The notes beneath the pieces were generated by a model. That model saw nothing but the letters and a program-made list of their open reading frames with translations, ran no database searches and was not told where the DNA came from. The position numbers were made by a program, and so were the translations under genes. From Cordia subcordata (Eukaryota > Streptophyta > Magnoliopsida > Boraginales > Cordiaceae): a stretch of DNA of 64,000 nucleotides. The stretch lies in contig JAPTOF010000005.1 in the NCBI GenBank assembly GCA_028554755.1, positions 17,706,001 through 17,770,000 on the forward strand, in the 5' to 3' direction. The first letter of the stretch is position 1. Each line of letters begins with the position of its first letter. Shown here in pieces: positions 11,397-24,689 of the stretch.

Positions 11397-13603
11397 TTAA
11401 AGTAAGGGCTCCCAGTGGCTTGGCTGTTGGTTCTGCATAAGTATGATGAAATGATTTTGAGACCTTATATTGTGCAGGACGATTGCTCAAATATATTAAA
11501 GTAAGCGTTTAAAAGCTTACCTGAAGCTGAGTACAGATTTCGACCACTTCTGGCAAAGGTGCCCAATCTCCAAAATTTCTCTCTATGAACTGGTAAGCAA
11601 TGCCGCTCTTTCCTCTCCCAACTATGAATAGACCGCCTTTTATCTCACCCTCTCCCTTGTAGCTTAACTTCATTCCTGTAGCCTTTGCCCGCTTATAATT
11701 TGCAATAGCTCTAGCATTAAACAGGAAGCCTGATATGAAATTGTCTTTGAGCAGTTCTCCACCACCTAGAGCTTTGAAAAATCCCCTTTCTTTGTCATAC
11801 AGTACAGCTCCTCCCCAGTATCGGGGCCAGAAATCTCTTACCTAGAATTAAAAAAAATAAATAGTCTTGTCAAATGTAACCTATTGCAAAGCAACAATTG
11901 AAAACTTTTGTGACTCAAACCTCTGATTGGATGTGCTCATGCAGAACTGCAACTAATTGAAAACCAAGTGCATCAAATATGGGCTTCTTTGAATAAAGTT
12001 GGTGGGCTTCTGCTCTGCACATGACACACCTGTTTGCCAATTTGCAAATGAAGAACATGATCATTCACATGGTCACACTGAACATCATGTGAAGGAAACA
12101 TAACATAGAGCATCTATTTTCATTGGCCTCCTCACAAGCATACACTTCAAGAAAAGATTTCATTAAATGCTTCCTCATTTTCACTTCTAATTGGTGAAAA
12201 CACTGAATAAACTCACCTTAAAAATGTGAAGCTGAAAAAAAAGGGAAAGAACTTCAGGAAGTAATCAGCTTCACGAGAACCTCTTTTGCTTAATGTCATA
12301 TTGTTTCCCATAAGTGTTTCATATGATTGTTTTGGTAATTGAAGAAAGTCAATGAAGCCTCCTAGTGGAGAGAAGTATGATTGGCAAAGTAAGATAACTT
12401 TCTTCTTTTTTCCCTTTTCCATATTATTTTCTTAGCTTTGTTAAATAAGATGATGTTAAACTCATGATGACCATATAACTTTACCCTGGGCGGCGGATGC
12501 AGAGAATGACGGCCGGTTTATCACGCCATATTTCTGATGCCTTCATTGGAGGAGGAGTCTTTGTTTTCATTGAATGCTCCATGCCCACCTTATATTCTGG
12601 AGTTAATTTCTGAACTGAAATATTTTCGATGGCCGAATATGGAGCAACATCATCTACTACTGGCGGAGGCTGTACGCAACCACATGCTCTAGGGTCAGCA
12701 GGCATTGCAGCTACAATACCCTTAAAGACATGTCCTTCTTTTACCTTAAGATCAGATATGGATTTCTCCAGGGTCATATCATATGCTGCTCTGCCAGCTC
12801 CAGAGGATTTTGTTGAACTTACCAGTCTTTTGTAACTCATGGATGAAAAATCACTTTTGCTGCTATTACTTTTGGAGGCACCAGTGGTTCGCCTTCTCAT
12901 GGGGATTGAGAAGGATGCTGGAAAAGGGTTTGTTCCACATGGCATAGTCCTAACCATGAAACGAGCAATATGGCCTCTTTTCATCCCAAACCGAGAAGAA
13001 AGTTCTGCTGTGCTTAAGCTCAGAAGTTCAGAAAGGCACTTCCCTGATGCTTCTAACTTATCTGCATATTGTATCAGTGCACGATCGTGCAGGTATGACC
13101 TTATTTCCAGAGCATCCTTGAGTGTGACAGAGAAACATGCTTCAGAGATAATGATTGATGATGAAATATCAGCCATTTTTGCAGACGTAAACAGAAGAAT
13201 ATGATAAATTGCTACCAGAAACAACGCGCATGAAGAATGTAAAGAGTTATTTAACTTTTATGAAATCTGGGAAAAATCTAAAGAGATTAGTCAATATTCA
13301 CCTTCATGTCCTTCAGTTTGAGAATACATTGAATCAGTCCTTGAATCTTGATGATGGTTATATATCAAGGACTTCTTATACGCTTTGGATGCTTAGAGAG
13401 TTATAGAATGCAAAATAAGTTACAGAAGATGATTCATGAGCAATACTGACCTTCTGCTGTTGAGTCATGTTCATCGCGTTCGTCTCCTCGGAGTTCATGA
13501 TCTTCAAGGTTGGTACGTCGTCCCAGCCTTCATCCAATAGCTTCGGCAGAAGTGCCTTCAGAGATCCATTCCCAACAAAATCCTCCAGCGAGAAAGAAGC
13601 CAT
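11397..13603 (-). CDS. SAM-like / PRXL2-like thioredoxin-fold protein, copy B (5 exons)
   Basis: Minus-strand exons: 13451-13603, 12485-13116, 11921-12029, 11521-11841, 11397-11432. All introns are GT-AG, and the phases (0, 2, 1-base-carry, 0) join without a break, giving about 416 residues. The N-terminal 100 residues are two helical SAM-like blocks (MASFSLEDFVGNGSLKALLP; DALEIRSYLHDRALIQYADK). A low-complexity Ser/Arg linker follows, then a conserved block with RACGCVQPPPVVDDVAPYS. Last comes the PRXL2-type thioredoxin fold with CxxC at C263/C266 (RRPGCVMC) and a tail ending QNQQPSHWEPLL. Exon lengths of 153 and 109 nt are identical to copy A, which supports both models. Role: probable thiol redox protein; substrate and location unknown. 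It starts about 1.8 kb from the end of the U-box gene, so it may be the copy at the ancestral position. Confidence 0.9.
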
Positions 13604-15434
13604 TGTCTGAAGCAAAGATGTTTGTGTCTTCTCTATATGCTATCAAAATAGGACTACTTTAAATGTGCTTGGTCAAAATTCAATCCTTCTTGTTTTTTGG
13701 GAATAGCTTATGAGCCTTAAAGAATAGAATAGACAAAGGTAGACTTTTTTGTACTAGAGCAATTGTAAGTTGAGTATTTCGATTATTCTTATGGAAACAA
13801 TGCCATTTTTAATACCAAGCCATATTTGTCAATGTGTCACAACTGCCGGCTGAAGATACCAAGCCTATACAGATATTACAATATTATCTCTGTAAACCCT
13901 CTAGAGGCAAACAAAATAAGAGGGTGGTTGGCTTTGCTCTTTTTTTTTTTTTTTTTTTCTTTTAAGCTGCGTATAAGCAATTGATGCTTACAAGCAGTTT
14001 TTGATGCTTTAAGTAAATGTCAAATAACTGGAGAAGGAGAAAATGTGCTTATAAGTTATTGAGGTTTTTGGCAAATATGTGCCTACAAGTAGTAGTATTT
14101 GTTAAAATGACCAAAAGGACCTTTAATTAAATATGAAAGTGTTGCTCTTCTTTTTTTAAGGGGTAGAATTGTCATTTTATTTGGTCAAACCACCTAGTTA
14201 AAAAGAAGTAGAGATAGGTGCTGCTTTTCTTATGTGCTTATAAGTAGGTAAAACTTGCTTATAAGTAGATTTTACCAAATATATAATTTTTCTTTTTCTG
14301 CATATAAGCAAATCAAGTTTGACCTGCTTATAAACAAAGCCAAACACCCTCCAAAACCGCAGTCCAAGGTCAGGAGACTGATTCTTTTAATTAAAGTAAT
14401 TTGATAGTTGGTTCATTGGTTGTGTAATAACAACATCTACCTGCCATCTCCCCTAAATTTGAAATGCTATTTACTATTATCAATGTGTAACAATCTGTGT
14501 ATGCTGAAGTTGTCCTGCTTTCATAACCTCAAATGGACCCAATATATGTGAACCAAAGAAAAAGAGAAAAAAAATAATCCAATGTATGCAGTCTGCATTA
14601 ACTATTCCATACCATTTCCATTTCAATTTAGCAAGGCTGCATGGATATTTGGGAATGGATCTAGAAATTTTTTCCTTTCTAAGCTCCCTCCCCCAAGCCA
14701 ACCCCCCATCTCCATTAGAATTTAAAACCAAATCATCACTTGTGAAAGTAATCTCCACTTCTTGAACTACCCACTCATCCTGATTCTTAGATAGTTCAAA
14801 GGTGGCCAGCTAGAAGTATCTTTTGGTAGAGTTAGAAAACATAATCTTGCAAAGTTTGCCAATATGTATAAATATTCTTAGTGGAGACTAGCCGACATTT
14901 TTTTAGAGAACGTGTACATTTTAGAGAAACTTTGAGGCCAGTTGGGACTACAATGCTCCAATGGCCATAAGTCGTATCCACCTGTGTGCACACTCATTGT
15001 GCTACAACAGTGAGCATCACCTAGACATGACATAGAGAAGTACCTAACAAATCTGATAGAAGAAGTTACGTTTTAGCTGTACAATGATGCTGACACCAGA
15101 GGCTTCAAGATTGTGCTAATTTAATGTAAATAAATGCAAATTTCGATCCCTTCCTAACATTTTATCATTATAAGAGAGATTCGACATTGAAGAACTATCC
15201 AAATCACTCCATTATAATTGTATAATTAGTTTATCGTTATTGAACCTCTCTCGTAAGATCTAAGGCATTCTGAGTCCAATAATGGCATGAGTGAAAATAT
15301 TAAAGAATGCATGGTATATGGGAGAGTTACGCTATTGTAATCTATATATGCATTACTGTAACAACTCAAGAATGTAGGCTAGCTATACAAGAAAATAGAT
15401 TTTTACACAAAAAGCTGTGGGATGGTGTAAAAGT
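13604..15434. other. Intergenic between PRXL2-like copy B and the U-box gene
   Basis: Holds a MITE (13920-14351). A minus-strand open frame at 14480-14758 (92 codons) has no recognisable domain and is probably chance. No other gene seen. Confidence 0.5.
13920..14351. mobile_element. MITE, family 3 (GAGGGTGNTTGGCTTTG ends)
   Basis: 432 bp with matching inverted ends: GAGGGTGGTTGGCTTTG on the left and GAGGGTGTTTGGCTTTG (as read on the minus strand) on the right. The interior carries repeated CTTATAAGTA/GCTTATAAG motifs near both ends. The flanks are TAA and CAA, so a 3-bp duplication with one mutation is possible. A solo right end of the same family lies at about 46688-46742. Confidence 0.75.
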
Positions 15435-18400
15435 TCATAGTGTGAAGTAGGTGGAAAAGGTAGGCATCATATTCAAATGCACAAGGATTTTCTCGGCAAT
15501 TTGCCTGGTATAATCATCTCCATGGTGGTATGCACTGACCAGAGTGGCTGGAAACAATCTGTCTTGTGATATATCTGAGGCTGATTTATCCCCACCTTTC
15601 AGCAAGAACCTCTCTACTAACAAGAGCACTTTCTGCAACAGGACCTCTTCTTTATGCTCCCTAACAACATTCAGTATATGCTGTGTGGCCTGCATCTCGC
15701 ATAACAAACTCACACTCTTGTCGATGTTAACTCTATCGTCTAACAATGTGCATATAGCTGACAAGGAAGCCTTTACCACCTCCACATTTTCATGGTCCAA
15801 GCAGGCTAATAGTCTTTCGACTGCTCTGGTTTCAAGCAGGCAAAATGTTTCTTGTGCTGAACAAACCCCTCCATGGACCGGACACAAGTGTAGTTTACCA
15901 GCTTTAGGCGGTTTAGGAGATATCCACTTTGGCAAGAACGAAGCTTTCTTGTGCTTGGTTGTCTTGTTTCTTGGTGGCTTTGATAGAGTGACCGAATGTT
16001 TTGATAGGTTCTCCAGGCCAATTGCTGCTAACCTCTGAACTTCATCGCTCGATGTTTTCACTAATAGTTCTGTGAAGGCTAACGTGAAGTTGTAGCTCAT
16101 TGCAGAAAACAGTACCTGGTGATCATACAATGTTGTTGTGAATCTGACAAGGATACCAACAAGGCCTTCCAAGTAGGCGGTTCCATGCCTGCTTGCTCTA
16201 GTGCCGGTTTCTTGGATCTGATTGATACTGTCAAGTATCGTTGGGAGCATGTTTCTATTGAGCAAAGCTAGATTCAGGGTCAGGTTTTGATGGGGAAGCT
16301 TTGCAAGGAAACTGGCTGAAATCGCATGCTTCTCGGTGATTCTAGTAATTTTGGATGGATTCTGAATAAGGCTTTCAGGGAGGCCTCCAGTCTTGCAGAG
16401 TCTGTCTGAGATTGTGTGGCCCATGGAGGGTGAGAGGGCAATAAGCAAACTCATTGATGCAATAGCAAGGTCTTCATTTGGATTATTGATCAGTTCGATT
16501 AAGTCATAACTTGCTTCTGTCTCTTTAACCACGGATACAATGGTAGCTGATGACTTCGGGAACTTCATCAAACGTAAGAGGATTCTGATGAGGCTGATGT
16601 TTAGTTCTTCAGGGGTTGTGTTTTTGAGCCTGTAAATGATGTTGTACACTATGTAGTCTGATGACATTGTGTGTCCATGCACATTTACTTGTAGGTTCTG
16701 TACCTCTGGTTCTGACTCGAGTATATTTGCAAGTATTGCAGCTGCCTCTTGCTTTAAGTTCATAGGCTTATCATGAATGGCGAACATCTCTTCAACCATA
16801 AGTTGCATGATACCGGCTTCCACGAGTATTCTACCATTTAGATGGTGACTTGAAATCTGTTTGAGAGCTTTAAAAGCTGCAGTTTTGCTCAAATGATTTC
16901 CACTCTGCACCATTTTCGCTAGAGCTGGAGAGGCTCTCTCTGCCACATAGGTTTTGCTGTTTGGTTGAAGAACAATTTCTCCAAGATAGCTTGCCGTTTC
17001 TATTTTCATCACTTCACTGCCTATACACATGCAGATCTTTAGAATCCCGTTGGTATATGGTTAGTGTTAGTTCAATGATCAATTTATGTGAACTTCTGCT
17101 ATTAGGCTATGCAACCTTTTCTAATTCAAGCTAAAGATCTTGGATTTTTCACTTTCATTAATACTATTTACCACTACCAATTGATTCAATTGTCAGATAT
17201 CTTCTAAATACTCTGACGAGAATTGCTACCAATACAAAATTGTGTGCAGCTCTGTGAGATAATGAGATATTACCTTCATCAATGTGATTCAATAGGGGTT
17301 CCCAGTATCCATTTTCCGCCATAAGCTTAATGTTATCTGGAGAACTTGCCAAGTTCTGCAAAATCTCATCAGCCTTCTCTGAAGCAAAAGCATCCGCAGA
17401 ATTTTTGTATTTCATTGTAGTGAGAATCAGGATACCTCCAGAAACTGACTTGATTTTATCTTGCAGACAATGGGACCTCGAAAGCTCAACCAAGAGCAGC
17501 ACTGATGCACACCTAATAGGCCTGTAATTACTAGATAGCATCCTTATTACTGTTGATATATCAATTGTGCTGGCAACCATTTCCTGCGTATGTGGAAAAC
17601 ATCCAATTCAATGTACATGAATGTTAGTGATTGATGTACTTGTGTAAAATGAAAATTGTATAACTAAAGATTGCTTATCATCGGACAATTTTTTTCCTTT
17701 ATATGGTGAAGTTCTTAACGATGCCATGCTATTCCATGAAAGTTCTAAGGCTTCATCTTCATCATAGTGGCAAGTCCTTCTCTAGAATTCATGTATTGCA
17801 GTCAGAACAGACTGATCTCTAATGTTCAGACATACAAGCCAATGATATAGTGATTAGTCACATGATCTGGTCATTGGTCTATCATATACTAGTAGGAAGA
17901 GAAAATAAGAAAATGACCTTTGCCTCATTGCTGTCCTCAGACAATTGTTGCAGAAACTCCAGTATTGCACACCTTACAGCTCTGCTGTTGTAATCCAGGA
18001 AGTTACCAAGCAAGGGTATAATTCCAGCATCGCGAATATGTACCTTATTGGACTGCTTTCTTCGGCAGATTTCTTGCAGATCATCTATCGCTTCAAGTAT
18101 CATATTCTCTGAACTACCGAGGGATAAAGCTGCCCGAGCAACTTTGATCCGTGCAGCTTCATTTCTTTCCTTCCATTCCTCTATGGTAGCCTTCAGAGCC
18201 GCATTATCCCTCAGCATTCTGCTTGTTAACTTTTGCCCTGATCTAGGACAGACAATTTCCTCTGCATTCTCAAACTTGTCAAACCATTCAGTAATTGCAA
18301 TTCTCTCAAAAGTTAATCCACTTTCTATTGTGACTGGATCATCCATAATCTTCTTTGTCAAAGGACAAAAGAAAGTTTCATATAAAGGCTCCATGTATTG

Positions 18401-19593
18401 AGCCAACTGTGGCAAACTCATCAAAGATTTAGCATTCCCTCTCCAATGATGCCTTTGCTCTCTACTTCTTATGCTTCCAAGATTTTCAGCTGGTGGAAGC
18501 TTTGGCGTATCCAGTAACTGAAGACTTTCTGCAGAAATGTCTGCATCAATCGAGTAAAGATCTGTTTCAATATCTGCTGATTCTTTGATTGATACCTCTC
18601 TTGAAGGCATGTATTTTTCAACTCCTCTAGCTGCGAAATGAGCACCTTCCATCTCCTTCGAAAGTGACCTGGCTGCAACTTCTGCAAAATGTTGGTCCCT
18701 ATATATTGATGTTGGCATCAGGCTGAGGCTTTTCGCGATGTTTCTCACCAGCCCTTCAAACTGTTTCACAATATCTTCCAATTCTAAATGCTGCTTTTTA
18801 TCAGCAGATATTTTACCTTTTACTGTAAGTTCCTTAGCCTGATTTATACATTTAGACAGCGACAAAATAATCTGCACTGCATTTTTAGGTGTATTAGTCT
18901 CTGTCTGCAACTCCTTTATGACAGCAGAAGTCCGGTAGAGATAACATCCAACTTGTATGAATACTTCACGCTCTGCTTCTATGCATACCAGTAGTTTAAT
19001 AACCTCCGAAATCGCTACCAACATGGATTCAACAAGAGTGCCAGTTTGACTCCTATTTCCCTTTGGCTGAGCAAAGAAAGACTTGTTTCAGTAACATGAT
19101 AAATTTGAGTTCAATGATGCAATTATCCTCATGAACAAGATTGTACATTAAATGAGTTTCTTTTCTTTCTTTCTCCACACGTGAGTCACAAGATTATCTC
19201 TCTGAATCCTTGCTCCCAGAAAGACGTCTCTAAAAATTACAAGATCATCACAAGATTTTAACTTGTTTACAAAGATTATCGCATCCTAAAATACGGATTC
19301 TGCTTGTTGAAATATTTGTTGTTACTCGAAACTATTTGTAACCAAATTTCCACAGACTCCCTATGATCAGATTTTTCATTTCTGACTCTTCTTACAGAAC
19401 ATGAAACATCTTCTAAGTATCTAATCAGAACTTGGAAGAATATATCGCATGCTGAAAAAGACAAGTATTCTTAAATAAGTGACAAATATCATCTTAAACA
19501 AGTGCTTTTGATGATTGTAAAGGTAAGCAAAATTGTGTGCAAAACAAAAGAAGTGCTTACTGATGAAATCCATTCTGATGCACTGCTTGACAT
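15435..19593 (-). CDS. PUB42-like: U-box / ARMADILLO-repeat E3 ubiquitin ligase, PUB42-like (4 exons)
   Basis: Minus-strand exons: 19561-19593 (11 codons, MSSSASEWISS), 17918-19066, 17274-17583, 15435-17020. All introns are GT-AG and phases fit, giving about 1025 residues, close to the roughly 1030 I recall for Arabidopsis PUB42. Residues 20-235 form the plant U-box N-terminal helical domain. The U-box lies at about 240-310 (FFCPLTKKIMDDPVTIESG, then CPRSGQKL). The rest is ARM-type helical repeats to the C-terminus. The protein should recruit E2 through the U-box and substrate through the ARM repeats; its substrate is unknown. The tiny first exon is inferred from a good donor (TCA|GTAAGC) and an in-phase acceptor (GCTCAG|CC). 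A start at Met26 (19024) inside exon 2 is the alternative. The neighbouring PPR gene supports orthology by synteny. Confidence 0.9.
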
Positions 19594-20194
19594 GGTTTCT
19601 GCAGCATAATTCCAACTTCAAATTCTGAGTATTGACATATTCTTCTTGAAGAAGACATAATTAAGGGTAACCATAACCAGTGAATACTTTTCTGTATGTT
19701 ATTATACTTCTTGAAAATGATACTTTTCATTGGAAAATCATTAGGTTTCTTGAAAACTTTTGATGTTACATCAGATTGTTGATGAAGGCAAGAGTCAGTA
19801 ATGGACTTTGTCAGCTGGAGTGATATCATAAATATTATGTTGAGTTTGAAAACGCATGTGGGGTTGGTTTTAATTTCAATATCTTTAACGTCTAGACAAA
19901 AATTGCTAACATGATTTTTTATATTATCTACAATTAGCCTATTGGCATCAGCTTCATACTTTACTGCATTTTACTTTCTCTTTGCCAGATTGGAGCTTGA
20001 AAATGTCCAACAAATCACAGGAATTCCATTCCGTCAAGAAAATTTTTTGAGGGAGGGGATGGTTTGTCTCTTACATCATAGGTGGGGCCCACATGATGTC
20101 TATATGGACATTATAACCACCATGTTGAAAACCTAATAGCTTCTATTGTCCAATGATATCCAGTAAGCGAGACTAATATTATATATGTTGTGAA

Positions 20195-20345
20195 TTAGGA
20201 TGTTAGAATAAAGAATTAAAATATAGAAAGATGCAAGTTGAACACAATATTTAATATAATTTTGCCTTATGCCTACTAGTGTCATGGGTGCTGGGGATTA
20301 GAGTGTTAGAACAAAGAATTAAAATAAAGAAAGATGCAAGACGGA
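20195..20345 (+). repeat. Degenerate tandem or dispersed repeat, possibly LTR-derived
   Basis: Two related units of about 60 bases, each with a TTAGAAYAAAGAATTAAAATA core followed by AAGATGCAAG and AATATTTAAT (about 20201-20260 and 20309-20356). The following TTACATCCACGGACAGAC-type sequence resembles retrotransposon ends seen in many plants (recollection, not tested). Confidence 0.4.
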
Positions 20346-22232
20346 CAATATTTAATGTTGTTCGATTTTAGGCTTACATCCACGGACAGACAAAACTCCA
20401 CTTTCAATCTCTGTCTCACATTGATCTCACACTCTAGCAGATTCCAATAATCTATTTAAAGATTATAAGGAAAGGCTAATTTGTACAGAAATATGATACC
20501 TAATTTGACCAGAACTAAAATCTCTAAAACCCATTCAAAATACAGGCCACACTTGTTAATCATCACAAATAACTAAATGAGTTTCAGCAACTGAACTAAA
20601 ATGGTTAATCATAGTTACTGATTACAAGCACAGTACTTCTTGTAAACCAATTAAAGGCCAGGTCGGCCATTTCTATTAAAAAATTACTTTTAGAAATAAA
20701 TAGCACATTCTTTTTCAAATTAGTAGTTAACTTGGCTTTCAAAATCAAAAGTCAGAAATTTTACCCTTTTTTTTTTAAAAAAATATTATTTTCAAAACTT
20801 ATTAAAATAACACTTTTAAAAAAAATCAATCCATACAAATGCTAAACATTACAAAATCAGCACTATAACATAAGCGGCGGATAACTAAAGATGTTGTCAC
20901 CTGGAGACCTGGTAAAAGTCAGTCAAACTTTTTTCTTTTTTCAAAAAATCAGAAGACTACGTCAAGGATTGCATTGACCTTTGTAGAGCCTCTTTCCAGT
21001 ATTGCTTAGTTTCTTTTACTCGGTCAAGAAAATTCATTTACTATAATTATTTGTCAAAATACTTAAATGCTTCAACTAAAATTATCATTAATGATATTTA
21101 TTTTACATAGAATCGACGTGGAATAGCATGTCACGATTGTAACAAATCGAAAAGGAGTTAAGAACCTACATAGATTAACTTACTGAAAAACATTAGCCTT
21201 TTTTTCTCACAATGACAGCTTAGAAGGAAAACTAACACAGCCATGAAACACTTGGCTTGAAAAAGCCATTTAGCCAAAAAAAAAAAAGAACACAAAGAAC
21301 ATTGTTCTGTGTTTCCAATAATATTATGTGCATATAAATATATTACTTAAGAATTAGACTACTTACACAATTATAATAGTATGAATGAGATACAACAATA
21401 GTGAATTATTTATATAATATGATAAATAATGTAATAATTTGCTACCCTTAAATGTGTTCAAAACTTTATCATGTTACAAATGACTTATAAGAATCTTAAT
21501 GAGAGTAGAGTTACACAAAAAGGTAAAAAATGCTTCGCAAATAAGACAAGCATTCGGCTCAAAATAGCTGAAGCCTCAACACTTATATAATATAAGATCA
21601 AATAGTAATGGTTTTTATCTAAGAGCATTTTCAATCAAAATTTTACTACTAAAAATTCTATCATTCAACAAATGAAGTTTTTCATTCAAAAATAAATAAA
21701 TAAATAAGTTTCACAACTAGGCCAAATAGTATATATCAACAGAATTATCATTCTCCTTTTTTTTTTATTATTGATTTTGGGACCATTGGGATTGCTTATA
21801 AAGGAAAAGACTTTTTTCTTGTTCAACTTTTCAAAAGTGCGATTTTTTTATTATTGAAAAAAGTTAAATTTGAACTATTTTTACAGTCAATTCAAGTGTC
21901 TATCAATAAAACTTTTAAAAGAATACTTTTCAAAGAAATTGTGGGGAGAAAATTCAATCTAAACGGGCTGGGCTACGATCAATTAGGAGACAAATTGGGC
22001 TAATGTGTGAAGCGAATCTGTGCTCATTAGCCCAACAACACATAACACATGCTGGTTACTGGTTGTGGGCTGACGTGTTCAAGAACACAGCCTTTTTTTT
22101 TTTTTTAATTCCAAATGAAACCAATCAAATATGCTTCTCTGCTTGTTTCTTGTGTTGAAATTTTCAAAATATAAAGGTAGTTATATCATAAGTCATGTTG
22201 TTTGGGATTGGACATGTCTAGCTATTTGAATA

Positions 22233-22394
22233 GGGGTTCGTTTAGATTTTTTTTTTAAGCATATATTTTGTATAATTAAAAAAAAAATTAGAAACTTGTT
22301 ACCTTTTTGGCTTCTTTAAACTTTTCTCTAAAGTTTCAATATTTTTAAATTAACCTAAATACTTATTGTGAAAAAAGTGAATCTAAATGGATCC
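22233..22394. mobile_element. MITE-like element, family 1, degenerate
   Basis: Ends GGGGTTCGTTTAGAT and ATCTAAATGGATCC are inverted relative to each other, with a poly-A/T interior like the other family-1 copies. No clear target duplication. Confidence 0.45.
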
Positions 22395-24257
22395 TATTAA
22401 TTTGTTTTTTTGGCTAAATAAGCAAGTATTTTCATTCAACAACGAAAAGCTTCACAGCAAAAACCATGAACAGCAAAAAACTAGGATAGACGCCTATGCC
22501 AAGATGTTTAAGTCCATATTCTAGGCATTACAGAATAATCTATTTTCTCTACTATTAGCATATTTCTTACCAGAGTTGAGTGAGAATCTAATATCAAAAG
22601 AAATATCAGTAAACAATTGTTCATCACATATGGCTTTCAAAGTATGAATTCTCCTATTCCTTTTCCTCCATATGTAATACACAAATGCCTAAAACATGTG
22701 CAACCTTTATTAGATGTTGAGTCCCAATTCGTTTCTCATCATCTTCTCCTTTTGGACTAAATTAGGGATGAGTACTATTCGATTTAGACCTAAAACTTAA
22801 AAAATCTATAGAATCATACTAAACTCTTAGGTCTTGAATTTTTTTAAAATCAAATTATACCATAGAAAATCTTAACTCTCCTACAATTCCAAATTTTCAA
22901 GATAGTTTAATTGACTACTCGTACCATCTCATTTAGACAAAGAGTCCACCAATAATATCCAATTACGGGTAGTTACAGAATAATCCAACATCGGTGAACA
23001 TTTTCCTTGGATATACCAATTATCTAACTTTGAATATTTTATGTTTTTGACGAAATCTAACTATAAAGGCAAGGATTGAATAATAAGTCATTTTCTAGAT
23101 ACGTAACGGCTTGATCAACAACAGCAACATCATCCACAATAATTGAAATGTCTACCCATTTGCCAAAAATTGCCACAAGTTTTTGGATTTTTTAAATAAA
23201 GAAAAAAAAAAAGTAGAAAGAGAGTCATAGGGCACAAGGCAAACCCATCTCGTTTTGCCGCCCATCTTTTCTTGGCTTGGTTTCAGTCACATCAGCGCTA
23301 GATAAGAACGTCCCAAATTCAATGTCGTGTTACGAAAGTTCAGACAAGTAATTCATGGGTTGCATAAAATATTTCAACATCGCATTAAGACTAGTCTGGT
23401 TAAATTACTTAAATTTGTATTATCTCAAATAAATCAAGTTCTATTTGCAAACACATGGACCAATGCAATATAGTGTGCGTGATTGTAGAACCGGACCCTC
23501 GAAGAGGCCCCAAAAGCAATCATATTATGATCATGTATTGATAATGGGTCTGTGCAAGTGTGTGGGTAAGAAGCGGAATGAAAATTAAAACTAAAATAAA
23601 CCTAAATTGGAATCAAGGATTAGGATTGGGGATTACGATCAGAACTAGGGCCGAGGATGTGATCTAGGATCAAATTGGGAAGTTAGGTGAGGAATTAAAA
23701 CTCCCTTAAGTGTTTTGGTTATCGATATACAATTGAATTATTCAATTATGTGGCCTAATTAATTATTGATTATTATGTTCGGTTATAAGTGCATTTTCAT
23801 CTTTAAAGTCTTTTGTTTAGCTGTAGTGTAGCTTTGTCCACATAATGACAAGTTTTCACATTAATTAATTAAGTGCGTTGTTGAGTCGTCGCAAAATATA
23901 AGCTATTAGAACTTAAAGCTCCATTGGGACAACCATTAAACTCACTAATCAAATCACATGACCATGACAATTAATGATAGCTTCTGACAGATTGGCTACA
24001 AGTATAAAATGCAATAAGCATATTTAAGAAAAACAATTTTACATAATTACCATAAAATTAAGTATTTTGTGAAGCAAATTCTAGAGTATAAAGACATTAG
24101 TAAGTTTTGAACTACAAACGGTTCCTATTTTTTTTTTTTTTTGCAATAATAGAAATTCAGTTGATGAAATCCTATTATTGATACTCCTAACAGAGTCCGA
24201 CCACCAACTGATAAATTTCAGGTGCACAACACATTCTCTATAATGTACCTTAGTTAA

Positions 24258-24482
24258 GGGCCTGTTTGGATCTGCTTTTTTTAGGAAAAAATAATTTTTT
24301 TCCTGAAAAAGTTACATTAAATTTGCAATAACCATTTAATTTGACTTCCAAAAAAGTTAAAACTCTGAAAAACTCAAATACAATTTTTTTTAGAAGCTAG
24401 AATTTTCAATTTTTCAAAACAAACTGTTTTTGAAAAGTTATTAAGAAAAGTGCTTTTGAAAAAAGTCAATTCAAACGGGCCC
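24258..24482. mobile_element. MITE, family 1, best-preserved copy
   Basis: 225 bp. Left end GGGCCTGTTTGGATCTGC; right end read on the minus strand GGGCCCGTTTGAATTGAC. Flanked by TAA at 24255-24257 and 24483-24485. The 3-bp TAA duplication and ends fit a Tourist/PIF-Harbinger-like MITE. Non-coding. Confidence 0.8.
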
Positions 24483-24689
24483 TAAATCAAGAGCACTCAA
24501 CCCACGACAAAAGACTAAATTTGAGACTAAATCATGAGTCGTATTCGTCATCAACTTTTTGAATGGGATATCCCGGAAGGAGTTGAACTACAAAAAATTA
24601 CATACAACTTTGACAAAATGCAACTTCCAAAATTAGGTGAAGTCTACTATTAGACGAGTTCGAAGTAATTCAAACACAAAAGCAACTAA

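Noticed and set aside
14480..14758. Minus-strand open frame of 92 codons
   Set aside because: No recognisable domain and ends in a low-complexity hydrophobic run.
15544..16038. Plus-strand 164-codon frame within the U-box gene
   Set aside because: Antisense shadow of the ARM-repeat coding exon.
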